Below, one piece after another: positions 12,596 through 26,985 of a stretch of DNA of 64,000 nt. This stretch comes from Scylla paramamosain (Eukaryota; Arthropoda; Malacostraca; Decapoda; Portunidae). The first letter of the stretch is position 1; each line of letters begins with the position of its first letter. The notes under the pieces are model-generated. The model ran no database searches, was not told where the DNA came from, and saw only the letters and a list, made by a program, of their open reading frames with translations. The position numbers and the translations under genes are program-made. The stretch is taken from assembly GCF_035594125.1 (NCBI RefSeq), contig NW_026973701.1:537001-601000 (forward strand), written 5' to 3'.

Positions 12596-12886
12596 CTAGT
12601 GAGATATTTGCTGTTGTTTTTGTGCTATCAAAGCATGGAATCGTGGTACAGTTACTGAAAAAGCTACTCGCATGTCATCTGACACATCAAGTCGATTTCT
12701 CCACTTTGATTTCATATTTAATAATGCAGAGAAGCCTGTTTCACAGAGATACGTAGTTGTGAAGGGAACCAAAACATGCATTGCCCTAGTGTAGGGTAGC
12801 GCGCGCATCGCACTGGCAGAGGGGGAAACTACCAGTACCCAGAAATCGAGTCCCAGACCCCCGGCCTTTGGTTCCCATACCCCCAA
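12596..12886 (-). pseudogene. hAT transposase C-terminal (dimerisation) fragment
   Basis: The minus-strand frame encodes about 60 residues typical of the end of a hAT transposase dimerisation domain: TTYLCETGFSALLNMKSKWR, then RLDVSDDMRVAFS and PRFHALIAQKQQ, ending in ISH. This resembles ZBED5/SCAND3-type hAT transposases, in which CE.GFS, KS..R.RL and L are conserved. The N-terminal BED finger, the catalytic DDE region and the insertion domain are absent, and the upstream part of the frame (MGVWEPKAGG) is read from the TIR region. It is a relic inside the hAT derivative, not a functional gene. Confidence 0.85.
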
Positions 12887-13039
12887 GGGGTACGGATACC
12901 CCCGGTTAAGAACCCCTGGTCTAGACGCTTTTCATCAAATCATTCCCGTATCGACAGTCATCCCTTCACATTCTCCTCCTTTCTCCCATTACATCACATC
13001 TTCTCATACATCTCCTCCCTTCCTATACACACATATCAT

Positions 13040-13205
13040 CCACTCTCCCTTCGTGACACCATCTCTCCCCCTCACGCGTCCCTCCAGCCCCTACAGCCCC
13101 GCAGCCTCCGAGGGACGCGCCTTAGTCGGCCGTAAGTTATCCTCGCGGCCGGTAAACTTAGGCCGCGAGGACCATAAAGCAGCGGCAGCGTTATATTACC
13201 CGCGA

Positions 13206-13269
<64 letters not shown>

Positions 13270-13590
13270 TACTTTGCCATTCGAATATACGGTATAAGAA
13301 CGATACGCTTTTCTCACGATCAGCTAATCTTTCAATAAGGTGAAGAGAGACGTAAACCACCTTGCATTCCACAAATTGAAGGAATAATAAAAGAGGGGCC
13401 GAAATAACGGAACCCGAAGTGACAGCCTCTCCCTTCACAGTCCCTCGGTCGGCTCGATTAGTGGCCGCAATTTTTACAAGGATAAATCAACCGAGTCCAG
13501 AAATATTAACACATAGCTTAGACCTCTTGCTATTTTTGCACCCTGTCAGAGCCGCACGGAGCCTGACGCGGGGTGATGCGCTCAAATATG
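13040..13590. promoter_or_regulatory. GC-rich unique island with perfect hairpin
   Basis: Two GC-rich, non-repetitive blocks flank a (GA)n tract (13207-13267). The first contains a perfect inverted repeat, TCCTCGCGGCC (13140-13150) and GGCCGCGAGGA (13161-13171) around a 10-nt loop, followed by CCATAAA and TTATATTACC. The second (about 13390-13580) has ATTAGTGGCCGC and GGATAAATCA. Composition is unlike the surrounding pyrimidine-rich DNA and no convincing frame is present, so a conserved non-coding element is possible but unproven. Confidence 0.3.
13207..13267. repeat. (GA)n microsatellite
   Basis: About 61 bp of pure GA. Confidence 0.95.
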
Positions 13591-13766
13591 GATGCTTCCT
13601 TTCGTTCCAGGTGGTGTCGAGGGAGCAGTGTGTACCAGGTCTCTGAGAATTGAGTTGCACAGGGCTCAGAAATCCATGGGTCAGATCAGCATTCATGTTC
13701 CCATCAACGTTTAATGGTTTGCGGCATGTTAGCAGTCCTTGCTTCTGTCTGCTTCCTGGAAAATCG

Positions 13767-13768
<2 letters not shown>

Positions 13769-13843
<75 letters not shown>
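13769..13843. repeat. (GA)n microsatellite
   Basis: About 75 bp of GA leading into the purine-rich tract that follows. Confidence 0.95.
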
Positions 13844-13848
<5 letters not shown>

Positions 13849-14515
13849 TTTGTAGAGGAGGAAAGAATAGGAAAATAAACAAACAGAAGTCAAAAAGGAG
13901 GGCACTAAAAACAGAAGGAAAAAGAGAAAAAGGAGGAGGAGGAGGGGAAGGAGGACGAGGAATACGAGTCAAGGGACTAATGGGAAACAAGAACATGGGA
14001 GTCCCTATGGTGACAAAGTGATAGAGGCATCGGGCATAAGGGGAAGTAAAATAAACTGAAGAGAAGATGAATAAAGGATAGTGGGGAAGAAGAGGCGTGA
14101 AAGAAAGCAGGAATGAGTGAAAGAGGAAGAGAAAGAAGCAATGAAAAAAGAGATCGGATGAGACTAATGAAGGAAGAGAAAAGAAGGAATGAAAAAGGGA
14201 ATGGTGGAATCAGTATGAGAATGGAGGAAGGAGTAAATGGAGAAAGGATAAGAGTGATTAAAGGGAGAGAACCAGGAACGAATGTAGGAAGAAAGGAGGA
14301 TGAGTGAAAAAGGAAGGAAGAGGAACAGTAAATATGAGAAGGGGAAAAGGAGTAAATAAAGGAAAGATAGGAGTGATGAAAGGGAGAAGATGAGGAACGA
14401 ATTAAGGAAAAAAAAAAGAAGAAATGGGAAACACTAAATATGGGGAGGAGGAAAGGAGTAAATGAAGGAGGGACAGGAATGATCAAGGAAGAGGATGAGG
14501 AAGGGCCAGGCAGGG
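13844..14515. repeat. Purine-rich tract with roughly 110-bp minisatellite
   Basis: The plus strand is overwhelmingly A and G for about 670 bp. Within it, a unit starting AGGAGTAAAT recurs at about 14229, 14349 and 14455, each followed by GGA-rich sequence and a GATGAGGAA-like block. Charged low-complexity frames here are artefacts of composition. Confidence 0.7.
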
Positions 14516-14754
14516 TGCAGGAAGACACCAAATTCACACTGCCAGCACTAAGCCAGATGGACAATGCAAGGTTACCATTTAGCGATTAAGCCTCCCGCCC
14601 TGGTCACCGCGCGTGGACTCATGAATGTTGCATCCTCAGGGGACGCAGCAAGAGGAGGAGGAGAAGGAGAAGCAGCAGGGAGGGAGGAAATGGAAAAGAG
14701 ACACAAGTTTCCGAGTGGGGTTTACAAATTATTCTATTTATACTGCTGGTAGTG

Positions 14755-14940
14755 ATGGTGGTGGTGGTGGTGGGAGAGATAGAGGTGGTGGTGATGATTA
14801 TGGTGCTCCTCCTCCTCCTCCTCCTCCTCCTCTTAATGGACAGATACGTAACTCATGTGCTCTCCTTCATTAAAACGAGTTCCTCTTATTCTGTTGCAGT
14901 CTCTCCTCCTCCTCTTCCTCCTCCTCCTCCTCCTCCCCAC
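14755..14940. repeat. Complementary (GGT)n and (CCT)n runs
   Basis: A GGT/GGTGA-rich segment (14755-14798) is followed by CTC/CCT triplets (14806-14833 and 14905-14937). Confidence 0.8.
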
Positions 14941-16180
14941 CCAGACATGTAAATAGTAGTGTGCCCTTGCTCCTTAAGGTGGGTTTGTCTGGTTTTGTTG
15001 CAAACGCCATCCTAATTTTACTTTCCTGCACCATTTACTGTCATCACCACCACCACCATCAACACCGCCCTTGCAGACCATCACCGCTCGTGTGTGTGTT
15101 TGTGTGTGTGTGTGTGTGTGTTTAGTCCTTCGGGGAAAAAATTTACTTATCTGATGTTCGGGAAAAATAAAGGTGAAATAAGTAATATTACAAGAATAAT
15201 TAGGGTAGAAAATAAACAGAAAAACAGCAAAGTTATCACTCAAAGATTCCACGGCACGACACGGAAAGCAAGGCGTAGTGAAGACCAGGAAGCACTAAGG
15301 GAATTTTGGAGAAATCCTGTATATACTCGTATATAACACGAGTAGGGGAAGACCATCTATCATTCAGATCGAGATGGTAAAAATCCTTTGGCGGCCATTC
15401 ATAGTGCATTGCTAGGAGTGGAGAGAGGGGGGACGCAGCAGTGAAGGGTGAAAGGCTAAAGGTATAGATGAGTAGAGTGCAAGGGAGAGGGGATGCTTTG
15501 ACGAGTTGAGACTTGTGTGTGAAAACAGGGAAGGAACTCTAGAGAGAACTTCTGCACATGGCTGGAAGTGAGGGAAAACATAACTACAACCTGAAACTGT
15601 GAACTGAAAATATGAATAAGAAATGCGTGAAAAAAAAAAAATAATAATAATCATTGGTATTGGATAATAAGCAATATAGAAAAATTGACAAGACAAAAAA
15701 AAAAGTCAAGGAACTGTTTTCAAATTATTGTTGGTAAAAGAAAAACAACTTTACCGTCTGTTAAAGGAAAACATGAACCTGACAAGTCCATATTAACAAT
15801 CAACACAACTACTAAACTGAACTTGAAGAACAAATGCTAGTAAAACTTTTAAATAGAAACCAGATAACCTAATGATAATAGAGATTTATATTGAAGAATA
15901 GACACCAGAGGGAGACCTGCAAGAACGATGGGAAGATTACTCCCTAAGGGAAAGACCATGAACAGAGCAGAGTTCGGGAAGCCACTGCTCAAAGACAGAG
16001 CCGCCCTAACTACAATGCGTCTCGGCCAGCTTAGTGCGATCAAACACTCAGCTGTGTGCATCTCGCGGCGGCGGTGAGGGAGGCAGCGGTAGGGCGAGGA
16101 CAACGAGAAGGAAGGAGAGAAAAGGAAGTAAAGGAAGGGAAAACTGCGACTTCCAGCATGCAGAGACTTCCCTTTTGTTC
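14941..16180. other. Unique DNA, no gene recognised
   Basis: Contains a short (TG)n at about 15090-15121 and A-rich runs near 15630-15710. The open frames in 15849-16271 are driven by CCT repeats. Nothing further is supported. Confidence 0.4.
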
Positions 16181-16184
16181 TTTC

Positions 16185-16927
<743 letters not shown>

Positions 16928-16929
16928 TC

Positions 16930-17435
16930 ACTCACTTACTGAATGGTTTAAATAATGACGGTAATTTTATGTAAACTGCCTATCTCGTCTTGGTATGCAG
17001 TACTTTGATGGGATTTCTATGCATTGTTAAGTTTATAAACGTTCTTAGTATGCTTGATCATTTATGGCGACGCTTTTGGCAGTGTGTCCTCTTTTCTCAG
17101 CTGTGCTTGCAAGGCGTCCCCTTTCTGTCAACAAAATGAAGAGTGACAGATGAACAATTCCGTGAAATCAACGAGATGCAAAGATTTCGTCTCCTTTCCC
17201 ACTCTTCTCTTTAAGCAAGCATCTGTCCTGTCGTTATGGGGTTAGGCTCAAGAGAATGAAGTTTCCATAATCGTCGATAATGCAATTTCTTGTCCTCGTT
17301 CCCATTAGAAATGTTCCCGTTCTAATTTTTCTTCCTCCTCCCTCTCCGTCCTTTCTTTGATGTGCGTTTAGTGATTTGCTGATCTCCTACCTGATTATAA
17401 AGTGACATCCTCAGACTTGTCGATGTTGAAGAAGA
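16930..17435. other. Unique sequence, no gene recognised
   Basis: Balanced composition without a long frame, splice pattern or repeat. Nothing is identified. Confidence 0.4.
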
Positions 17436-17437
17436 GG

Positions 17438-17850
<413 letters not shown>

Positions 17851-18076
17851 TTTCAGAGTGGGTTGATGAGTAGGTAGATATTCAGATGGATATGAGTATA
17901 GATTAATTTACCCGTTCGTATTTGCTTCGATTTACATATTTGCATCAATTTCTATATTTATGTATCTGTCAAATTCTTCGTCTGTGTATCTCTTTCCCTT
18001 GCTCCTTTTTTTTTTTTTTTCCTAGACTTACATCCTCTGTTTTTGTGAATCTGTCGTTTTTTTCTGTTCGTTCCAG

Positions 18077-18078
<2 letters not shown>

Positions 18079-18169
<91 letters not shown>
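18079..18169. repeat. (CT)n microsatellite
   Basis: About 90 bp of pure CT. Confidence 0.95.
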
Positions 18170-18171
<2 letters not shown>

Positions 18172-18279
18172 GAAGCAGGACAAAAGGAATGATTAAAAGT
18201 TCTGATAGCTTTTATTAAGTAGAAATATATGCCTTGCAATAAGAATACAATAGTATACTTTTGTATATGTCTGCCTCTA

Positions 18280-19080
<801 letters not shown>

Positions 19081-19125
19081 TTCTTCTTTTATATTTTGTT
19101 TTCATTTGACGCCTCAGCCGGGATG

Positions 19126-20316
19126 TTAAGGCGCCGCAGCAGCGAGAGAAAGAAGGGTGAAATGCAAGAGTAAGGCGAAGGATAGAAGGAGACACGTGAA
19201 AATTAGTAGTAGTGATAAAAGGCGGCGGACAATCCAGCTTGCTGTGTTTGATGATAGCAACATGCAACGGAGCAACGTGCGGAGCCTGCTGGGGTTGGAC
19301 TGTTTTCCTACCTGTTCCTCACTTTGCTCTTCACTTTCCGCCTGATTCCCTCCGTCACTGCCTTCCTTCTCCTCGCACTCTTTCATGTTGCATTCTTCCT
19401 CTGTTTCATCCAGAATCAAGTGTTCCTCGAGGGTCTTGTTCTCTTCCTCTTCACTGATATTATCCTGTAGTTCCGTCCAAAGCTCTTCATTCCTGTAGCC
19501 GAAATAATCCTCCTCCGTTCCTTCCAGCTGTACACTTGTCTGTTCTTCACTTTCTTCCATAACCGCATTGGCCCAAGAGGCCTCAGCGCGGTCCAGCTCA
19601 CGCTCCATACGATCCATTTCAGCCTTAAGGGCAGCCAGCTCTGACACACAGCTCCGTTTCTCTTCCAGCATCACATTGGCTTCCTTCTTCAGCACAGTGC
19701 ATTCCGTCGCCAGGATGTCCACGTACGTGTCCATCGCGGTGGGCGGCTTCACTGGAAGGGGCTCCCAGGCCCGCAGCAGCTCCCAGAAGGGCAGCACGCA
19801 GTGCGGGCACTTGCAGGTCTTTCCAACCCAGGGAGCCTCGGCCTCTACCTTTCCTTGCCCTTCCATGCTTTCACTCTTGTCTTGTGTGTGTTGTTCTTCA
19901 GGCGCCTTTGTGTTCTCATTGGCCATGCTCAGTTGGAAAACAAACCCGTCTGGCTGTCCCTTCCCCAGGCGCCGCAGGAAGTCCGTCACCGTTGTAATGG
20001 CGACAACCTTCCCGTAGCTGTGGGTCATGACCATCTTTACCAGGGCATCGCCTGACCTGCTTTTCGCCTTCAGCAGGCGGGCCATGTCCATGTCTGCCTG
20101 CAGGGAGGTGTAGGTCTTCCGGGTGTGGAAGATCTCCTCCCAGTGGAAGTGAAAGGACGCCACCTTCTTGTAGGAGGGTCGTGGCAGCCATCGCCACCAC
20201 CGCCCGAGCTTCTGCACCGAGACTTTCACCTTGAGTGGCTTGGTGTCTAGGGCGCCGCCGGCCTCCACCACACACACGCCGTGCATCTTAGTATTCTCTG
20301 AATCCTGGGTTTTCAT
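19126..20316 (-). CDS. Orphan tail-anchored coiled-coil protein, single exon, 396 aa
   Basis: I do not recognise the family. The uninterrupted frame begins at an ATG in good context (CAAAATG) and ends at 19126. Visible features in order: a basic, Trp-rich N-terminal region (GRWWRWLP at about 38-46, and FHWEEIF at 57-63), and a CKCPHC cysteine cluster at 168-173 that could bind zinc. A predicted coiled coil spans about 203-250 (LKKEANVMLEEK, LKAEMDRMERELDRAE). A Glu-rich acidic segment covers about 253-338, a basic patch 344-365, and a hydrophobic helix about 365-390, followed by AAAAP. This layout suggests a tail-anchored membrane protein with a cytosolic coiled coil. Balanced composition, high GC relative to flanks and absence of repeats argue for real coding sequence. 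The lack of introns could reflect a retrogene. Function is unknown. Confidence 0.72.
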   Translation of the reverse strand: MKTQDSENTKMHGVCVVEAGGALDTKPLKVKVSVQKLGRWWRWLPRPSYKKVASFHFHWEEIFHTRKTYTSLQADMDMARLLKAKSRSGDALVKMVMTHSYGKVVAITTVTDFLRRLGKGQPDGFVFQLSMANENTKAPEEQHTQDKSESMEGQGKVEAEAPWVGKTCKCPHCVLPFWELLRAWEPLPVKPPTAMDTYVDILATECTVLKKEANVMLEEKRSCVSELAALKAEMDRMERELDRAEASWANAVMEESEEQTSVQLEGTEEDYFGYRNEELWTELQDNISEEEENKTLEEHLILDETEEECNMKECEEKEGSDGGNQAESEEQSEEQVGKQSNPSRLRTLLRCMLLSSNTASWIVRRLLSLLLIFTCLLLSFALLLHFTLLSLAAAAP

Positions 20317-20329
20317 TTTGTCTGTAGAG

Positions 20330-20377
20330 TCACTGGGTGCCAGTAGGTCCGACCCCCTGATATGCGCCTACACTCAT
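20330..20377 (-). other. Short upstream ORF (15 codons)
   Basis: An ATG at 20377 (minus strand, context AAACATGAG) opens a 15-codon frame ending in TGA at 20330, 14 nt before the main ATG. If transcription begins near the CCAAT boxes, this uORF would lie in the leader and could damp translation. The transcript start is not known. Confidence 0.4.
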
Positions 20378-20423
20378 GTTTCCTGATTCAGTGACACTCT
20401 CAGCTAACTCCAAGCTCTGCGAT

Positions 20424-20478
20424 TGCTTGTTTCTGATTGGACGGCTTCCTGCTTGCTTGCTTCTGATTGGACGCCTGG
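20424..20478 (-). promoter_or_regulatory. Duplicated CCAAT-box promoter element
   Basis: A 30-bp unit containing CTGATTGGACG on the plus strand (CGTCCAATCAG on the minus strand) occurs twice, with ATTGG at about 20436 and 20466. Paired CCAAT boxes at about three helical turns are typical of NF-Y-driven promoters. They lie about 120-150 bp upstream of the minus-strand ATG. No TATA box is evident. Confidence 0.5.
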
Positions 20479-20572
20479 CTGCTCCCGTTTCATATGTTCA
20501 CTACATGTTTTCACATGTTCTCTTTGCATGGTATCATCACTATCGGTACTGCTACTTATTATTATAATTATC

Positions 20573-20917
<345 letters not shown>

Positions 20918-21073
20918 AGAAAGACTTTAATCTCTTAAGGATCGTTAATCGACCTTTACCTGCTGGTCTTGGGCTAATTATCTTACGGGAAGGTGTGATG
21001 AAGATGAAGCTTACTTATTCTGGCCCATATTATGAGACGCAGCCTTTTTTACTCGATAAGACTTCGTTATTTA

Positions 21074-21586
<513 letters not shown>

Positions 21587-21587
<1 letters not shown>

Positions 21588-21650
21588 GCGCTCGGCTCGG
21601 GAAATGCAAATTTATTCGCCAATTAGTAGGATCTAGAATTCATTAGCAGT
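21587..21650. promoter_or_regulatory. Octamer ATGCAAAT plus homeodomain cores
   Basis: Unique DNA with a perfect POU octamer (ATGCAAAT at about 21603-21610), CCAATTAG and CATTAGCAG close together. It is only a motif-based candidate enhancer. A single octamer can occur by chance. Confidence 0.2.
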
Positions 21651-21679
21651 ACACACATGTTTCAATAGGTATTCGCGTA

Positions 21680-22299
<620 letters not shown>

Positions 22300-22300
<1 letters not shown>

Positions 22301-23290
22301 GCAGGTCAGAGATGCCACGGGATGAGTCTCATTTGGGTGAAATTAAGAATAATGGCCATGGCTTCGAATGCTAAACCTGAGATTGCTAAACTTCCAAAAA
22401 AGTGCGAATAGGACTAACGGAAGGAATGGTATGAAGATTTAAGAAGAAAAGACGTAATTTATTTGATTTGTGTACTTTTTTCTGTTTATTTATTTTGTTA
22501 CGTTGGTTCGTATTATGTTCATGTTCATGCTCATCTGTTTATATACTTTATTTATTTTTTCTGTTTTTTTTTTTTCTACTTCTCTTTGATTTAATTTAAC
22601 TATGAACGTTCTGCTTATGTTTATTATTATTTTTTTTTATTATTATCATCACCCTTTAGTGTTGCTTTTGTTATTCGTGTCACTAATGATAAAACGTGTT
22701 GATAATAACAAAGATAGCGATGATGATGATGATGATGACCAATTTGAAAGAAATCCATTGAGTGAATTATTTTATCTTGACGGCGTTACTGAAAGCTCCC
22801 CCTGATACTGCTGTCGCCATTCAGTGACAGGCTCCTAGGGTGGCTGGATGGCTCCCACTCAAGCCTTCCGTGGCATCAGGACAGTTTTTATTTTGTTTGG
22901 ATATGTGTTAAAATACATAGGACAATTATTAATACATGTTACAGTACAACCTGTCCATTTTTCTGACGTATCAAAGCTTCAACTTTTCCTTCAAGATATT
23001 AGTTTGGTCTACAAATCGATGTTTTTCTTGATATATTGCTGAGTATAGTGTATGTGCCTCTATATCTCTAGAAGGTTCGTGTACTTATCTATCGGTGTCT
23101 TACGGTCTAGTGTAGTGTTGTTTTTAGCTACTGAGTTCACAGATCGGTACATGTTTCTACCAAACTTCACAGGACTTCCTTGATGGCTTTTTTGTGAGAG
23201 GGCTCAGGGGCAGAATCTCTCATTTCAAGTTGCCAGTCCACTTGATTAAGATGTCTTTTTAGGTTCTAGCAGGACTCACTGGAGACCAGC
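22300..23290. other. Unique AT-rich DNA, no gene recognised
   Basis: Contains a small GAT triplet run near 22720. The 72-codon or shorter frames show no domain. Nothing further is supported. Confidence 0.4.
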
Positions 23291-23293
23291 GCG

Positions 23294-23296
<3 letters not shown>

Positions 23297-23379
<83 letters not shown>

Positions 23380-23395
23380 CACACACACACACACA
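23297..23395. repeat. (CA)n microsatellite
   Basis: About 99 bp of CA with one CATG interruption near 23377. Confidence 0.95.
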
Positions 23396-23399
23396 TTAG

Positions 23400-24340
23400 A
23401 TACACAGTGTTTTATCGATCACAGGTACAGTTACCTGAAGTGTGCTATAAAAATATATATCAAATAACGCTTTATTATTATCAAGATTCCTCTTTTCTTT
23501 CCTCCGGCGAGGAAAATTTCAGCTTACTTTTTTTTTGTATTCAATTTTGTTAACAATCTTCACACCAGTCAGTGTTCTTTTCATAGAAACAAAAATTCCA
23601 GGATAATCCGGAAGTCCTGTCCAAACTCAGGGGATGGTCACAAATCTCCCTTGATATTCTCCCCTGACATCAGCTGGGTATTTCTAAGGTTTTCACTGAA
23701 AGCACATTCTATGATAAACCCATTTGAGCATACTCATGGTAACTCTTGCATAACACAATTCTGTTTTAAAGCGGCTGGTTGGTGCTGCTGTTGACAGAAC
23801 TTCGCTGTGTAATGTTAGGTTAGGTTACTGCTGTCGAAACACTAAGCATAGACTCAACAGTAACTGCCAAATATATTTTCCGCAAGTTATGTTGAGTGAG
23901 GTGTCAGTATGTCTGGCATTTCTGCGCTTATTTCACATCGGCGGTCGAACACTGTTTGAGATTTCCAGCGGTGCGGACAGTCCTGCTCGATACAGAAGTC
24001 ATATTTTACGTAAAGGGAAAAACGTGAAACTTTGTTGAAATTTATGTCCCTTTACCACCACAACCGCCACCACCGTTACTGCCACCGCCATCACAGCCAG
24101 CTCAGAGTTCCCGACATTCTCTTAAGACTCCTGGAAATAAAGAACAATACAGCGGCAAAACTCTATTTTACTGCACCGTTTGGCCAGAGGGTTTCCCTGC
24201 GATATACTCGTAGGGCGAGCCGATGTGTGACGGGGAGGGGGAGGGGGAGGGAAAGGCGTGGAAGTAAGTGGGTCGTACTCCCTTCCCTCTTCTTTGTTAT
24301 ACGCCTAATTCCTACTTAATGATGTTTAGATAAAGCACAT
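23400..24340. other. Unique sequence, no gene recognised
   Basis: No splice-consistent coding blocks or repeats are seen. A GT(TAGGT)2 at about 23815 is too short to be telomeric. Confidence 0.4.
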
Positions 24341-24343
24341 TAA

Positions 24344-24345
<2 letters not shown>

Positions 24346-24422
<77 letters not shown>

Positions 24423-24473
24423 ATCCACTCACATGTAATAGGTCTTGAAAATTTTGTTTGGTTCGACGCTGTG

Positions 24474-24541
<68 letters not shown>
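24346..24541. repeat. (CA)n and (GA)n tracts
   Basis: CA run at about 24346-24419 and GA run at about 24478-24541. Confidence 0.95.
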
Positions 24542-24544
<3 letters not shown>

Positions 24545-24689
24545 TCGGCATCTCAGTCCCATGGTACTTGACTCTCAGTGGGTATCTCCGCGATATTCAG
24601 TTTTCAGAGTGGTAGGGCGTGGTGGTCCCGGCCCTTTGCTGTGGAAAGCCTTGTTTCATCACCACCAATGTCAACCACTGCAACAACAG

Positions 24690-24862
24690 TAATCAGTAAT
24701 CAGGTTGTTAGTGCTGAGTCATTAGGGAGCTTTAAAAGATTAGACAAATTATTGATGGAGATGGCAAGTGGGAAATAGGTTGGTGTGTGTGTCATACCGT
24801 GGCTACCACTTGTAGGCCTAATGGCTTCTTGCAGCTTCCCCTATTGTCTAATGTTCTTATGT
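24690..24862 (+). mobile_element. 5'-truncated CR1-like LINE 3' end
   Basis: The fragment encodes VVSAESLGSFKRLDKLLMEM, matching the C-terminal VVSARTLESFKRRLDKFMD of the 27.8-kb CR1-like copy. It then shows the family 3' UTR (TGGCTTCTTGCAGCTTCCC) and the TTCTTATG-type terminus. Confidence 0.8.
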
Positions 24863-24864
24863 GC

Positions 24865-25679
24865 TTGATAATGGCACCGCTTTCAAGATTACCGCCATTT
24901 ATACAACGGTCACCACATTCATTAGTCCCACCACAATTAAACTCAACATGGCCATAAGTACCGCCGCAACTACCACCACCACCATAACAACTACTACTAA
25001 TTGCGTTACTAATACTACTCTTGCTCCTACTGCCACTACGCTACACCAACTACTTCTACTACTCTTTCTGCTGCTGCTAGTAATACTACTACTAATACAT
25101 CAGCAGCAGCAGCAAGGTTATCACCACGAAAATAGATCTGATTACCTCAATGACTATCACCACCACCACCACCACCACCACCACAAACAATTACACTGTC
25201 CAGGAGCAGCATAATATCCACCATTCCGCCACTCCAACTAGCCCCTGCTTGCCGCTACCTGTGATCCTCCCTCTCCGCCAGCTACTCCTGCACCAACAGA
25301 TTTCCCTTGTTTGGTCTTAATATGCGGCGTGATTGCCACTTGCAGTCTCATTACGTCCCTAACACCCGCTTGCTGCTTCCCTGTCCTCGCCTGCGCTTCT
25401 CTTTCTAAGCTTCCTTTCTGTCTCTAAAAGTGTTATAGGACACGTGGGCTTCAGTATGTGTTATTTGACTTTTGCTCTCATTTTTTTTTTTTTTTTTTAT
25501 CCTCCTGCAAATAGTAGGTGATTTTGCGTGTAGGAAATTTCGTTTTCCTCAACTAGAATAAGTTTAGGAGAGAGGAAGAGTGTAATAATAATACGTACAT
25601 GCACACACACACACTATTAAGTTGATGTTTAATTTTAATATATTTATCTTTTGTTCTCTCGTTTGTGTTTCCACCTGCT

Positions 25680-25680
<1 letters not shown>
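24865..25680. other. Unique sequence with ACC/ACT/CAC triplets
   Basis: Degenerate ACT/ACC triplets (24890-25110), CAG near 25103 and a (CAC)n run (25157-25183). No gene is recognised. Poly-T lies near 25480-25498. Confidence 0.5.
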
Positions 25681-25723
<43 letters not shown>

Positions 25724-25726
25724 CTC

Positions 25727-25786
<60 letters not shown>

Positions 25787-26101
25787 CTTTCCACAACTGA
25801 GTCGTTGGTAGGCCATAAAAACACTGTCTCCCTCCCTCCTTCCCCTTAACACTGGGGCAGGTGAAAGCGCGGCCAGCTAATTGAAGTATTGTGTTTTGCT
25901 GGGAGCTGAGGTGAGCGTGGGTCTTCCTCTTAACTTGCTTTGCCTCAGGTGGGAGGATGTTAGGTTTTAGTTTCTCTTCAATGGTTTTTTGTTTTTCGTT
26001 TTTGTATGTGTGTTCTTGTCTTGAATGTTATATTTGAGTTTATTTTTCCTTTTGGTTTTATCGTTTTTTTTTTGTCACATTATTTCTCTCTCTCTCTCTC
26101 T

Positions 26102-26193
<92 letters not shown>
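25681..26193. repeat. (CT)n tracts
   Basis: Imperfect CT at 25681-25795 with short interruptions, and CT at about 26086-26193. Confidence 0.95.
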
Positions 26194-26198
<5 letters not shown>

Positions 26199-26524
26199 CT
26201 GCGGGATCCTCTTTCTCGTTTATTCTTCCTAAACATCAATTTTTCCCTGACCTGTGACCTGTGTTTTTAGTGTCCACGTGTTGCTCTTCCCCTCTTCAGA
26301 TATTGATGAGTTCGTGTTTTCGTTTTTCCTCAGTCTCGAATCATAAATTGATCATGCAGTGCTTGTTTAATCATATATCATTTTAGGGTGTTTTTTTTTT
26401 TTCTTCTTCTGTAATTAAAGTTTCATATATTTAGGAATTTCTAGAAATATCTATGCATTTCTTTTGTCACCTGTTATAATGTGTGTCGCAAAACGTTTTG
26501 ACCTCCAAATGGTAACAAAAAATA

Positions 26525-26635
26525 CCAACAACAACAACAATTCCTTTAGTAACAACAACAACAACAACAACAACAGCAGCTATTACTGCCACTACTACTA
26601 CTACTACTACTACCACCTCTACTGGTAGTACTACA

Positions 26636-26685
<50 letters not shown>

Positions 26686-26859
26686 AATTTAATAATACCT
26701 CCACCCCATGTTTATTGATGTGTCAATTAGGGGCTCCATTACTTGGAGGTCATTAGCCCCAGCTCCCGCTAATGACTGTGGCATCCAACCATATCTAATA
26801 CTCTATAATATAAACATTAGTTGTTAACTATGAATTCATTCTACCTCTACTCTATCTAT

Positions 26860-26921
<62 letters not shown>

Positions 26922-26924
26922 TAT

Positions 26925-26967
<43 letters not shown>

Positions 26968-26985
26968 TCTACTGGTAGTACCACA

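Larger units (their letters stand above)
12139..12918. mobile_element. hAT-family DNA transposon derivative (780 bp)
   Basis: The ends form terminal inverted repeats CAGGGGTTCTTAACC / GGTTAAGAACCCCTG. They are flanked by an 8-bp target duplication with one mismatch (CTCTAGAC at 12131-12138, GTCTAGAC at 12919-12926). Length, TIR sequence and 8-bp duplication are diagnostic of hAT elements. Subterminal repeats of CATACCCCC occur at both ends. Inside it keeps only the 3' tip of a transposase gene on the minus strand, so it is non-autonomous. It probably arose by internal deletion of a full-length element. Confidence 0.92.

Noticed and set aside
13977..14564. 195-codon minus-strand frame, Ser/Phe/Pro-rich
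   Set aside because: Arises from the polypurine tract read in reverse. No motif, and internal minisatellite periodicity explains it.
22602..22805. 72-codon-class frame with poly-Asp
   Set aside because: Poly-Asp comes from a short GAT repeat, and the N-terminal part is T-rich low complexity.
23813..23827. TTAGG-like sequence considered as interstitial telomere repeat
   Set aside because: Only two units, well within chance.
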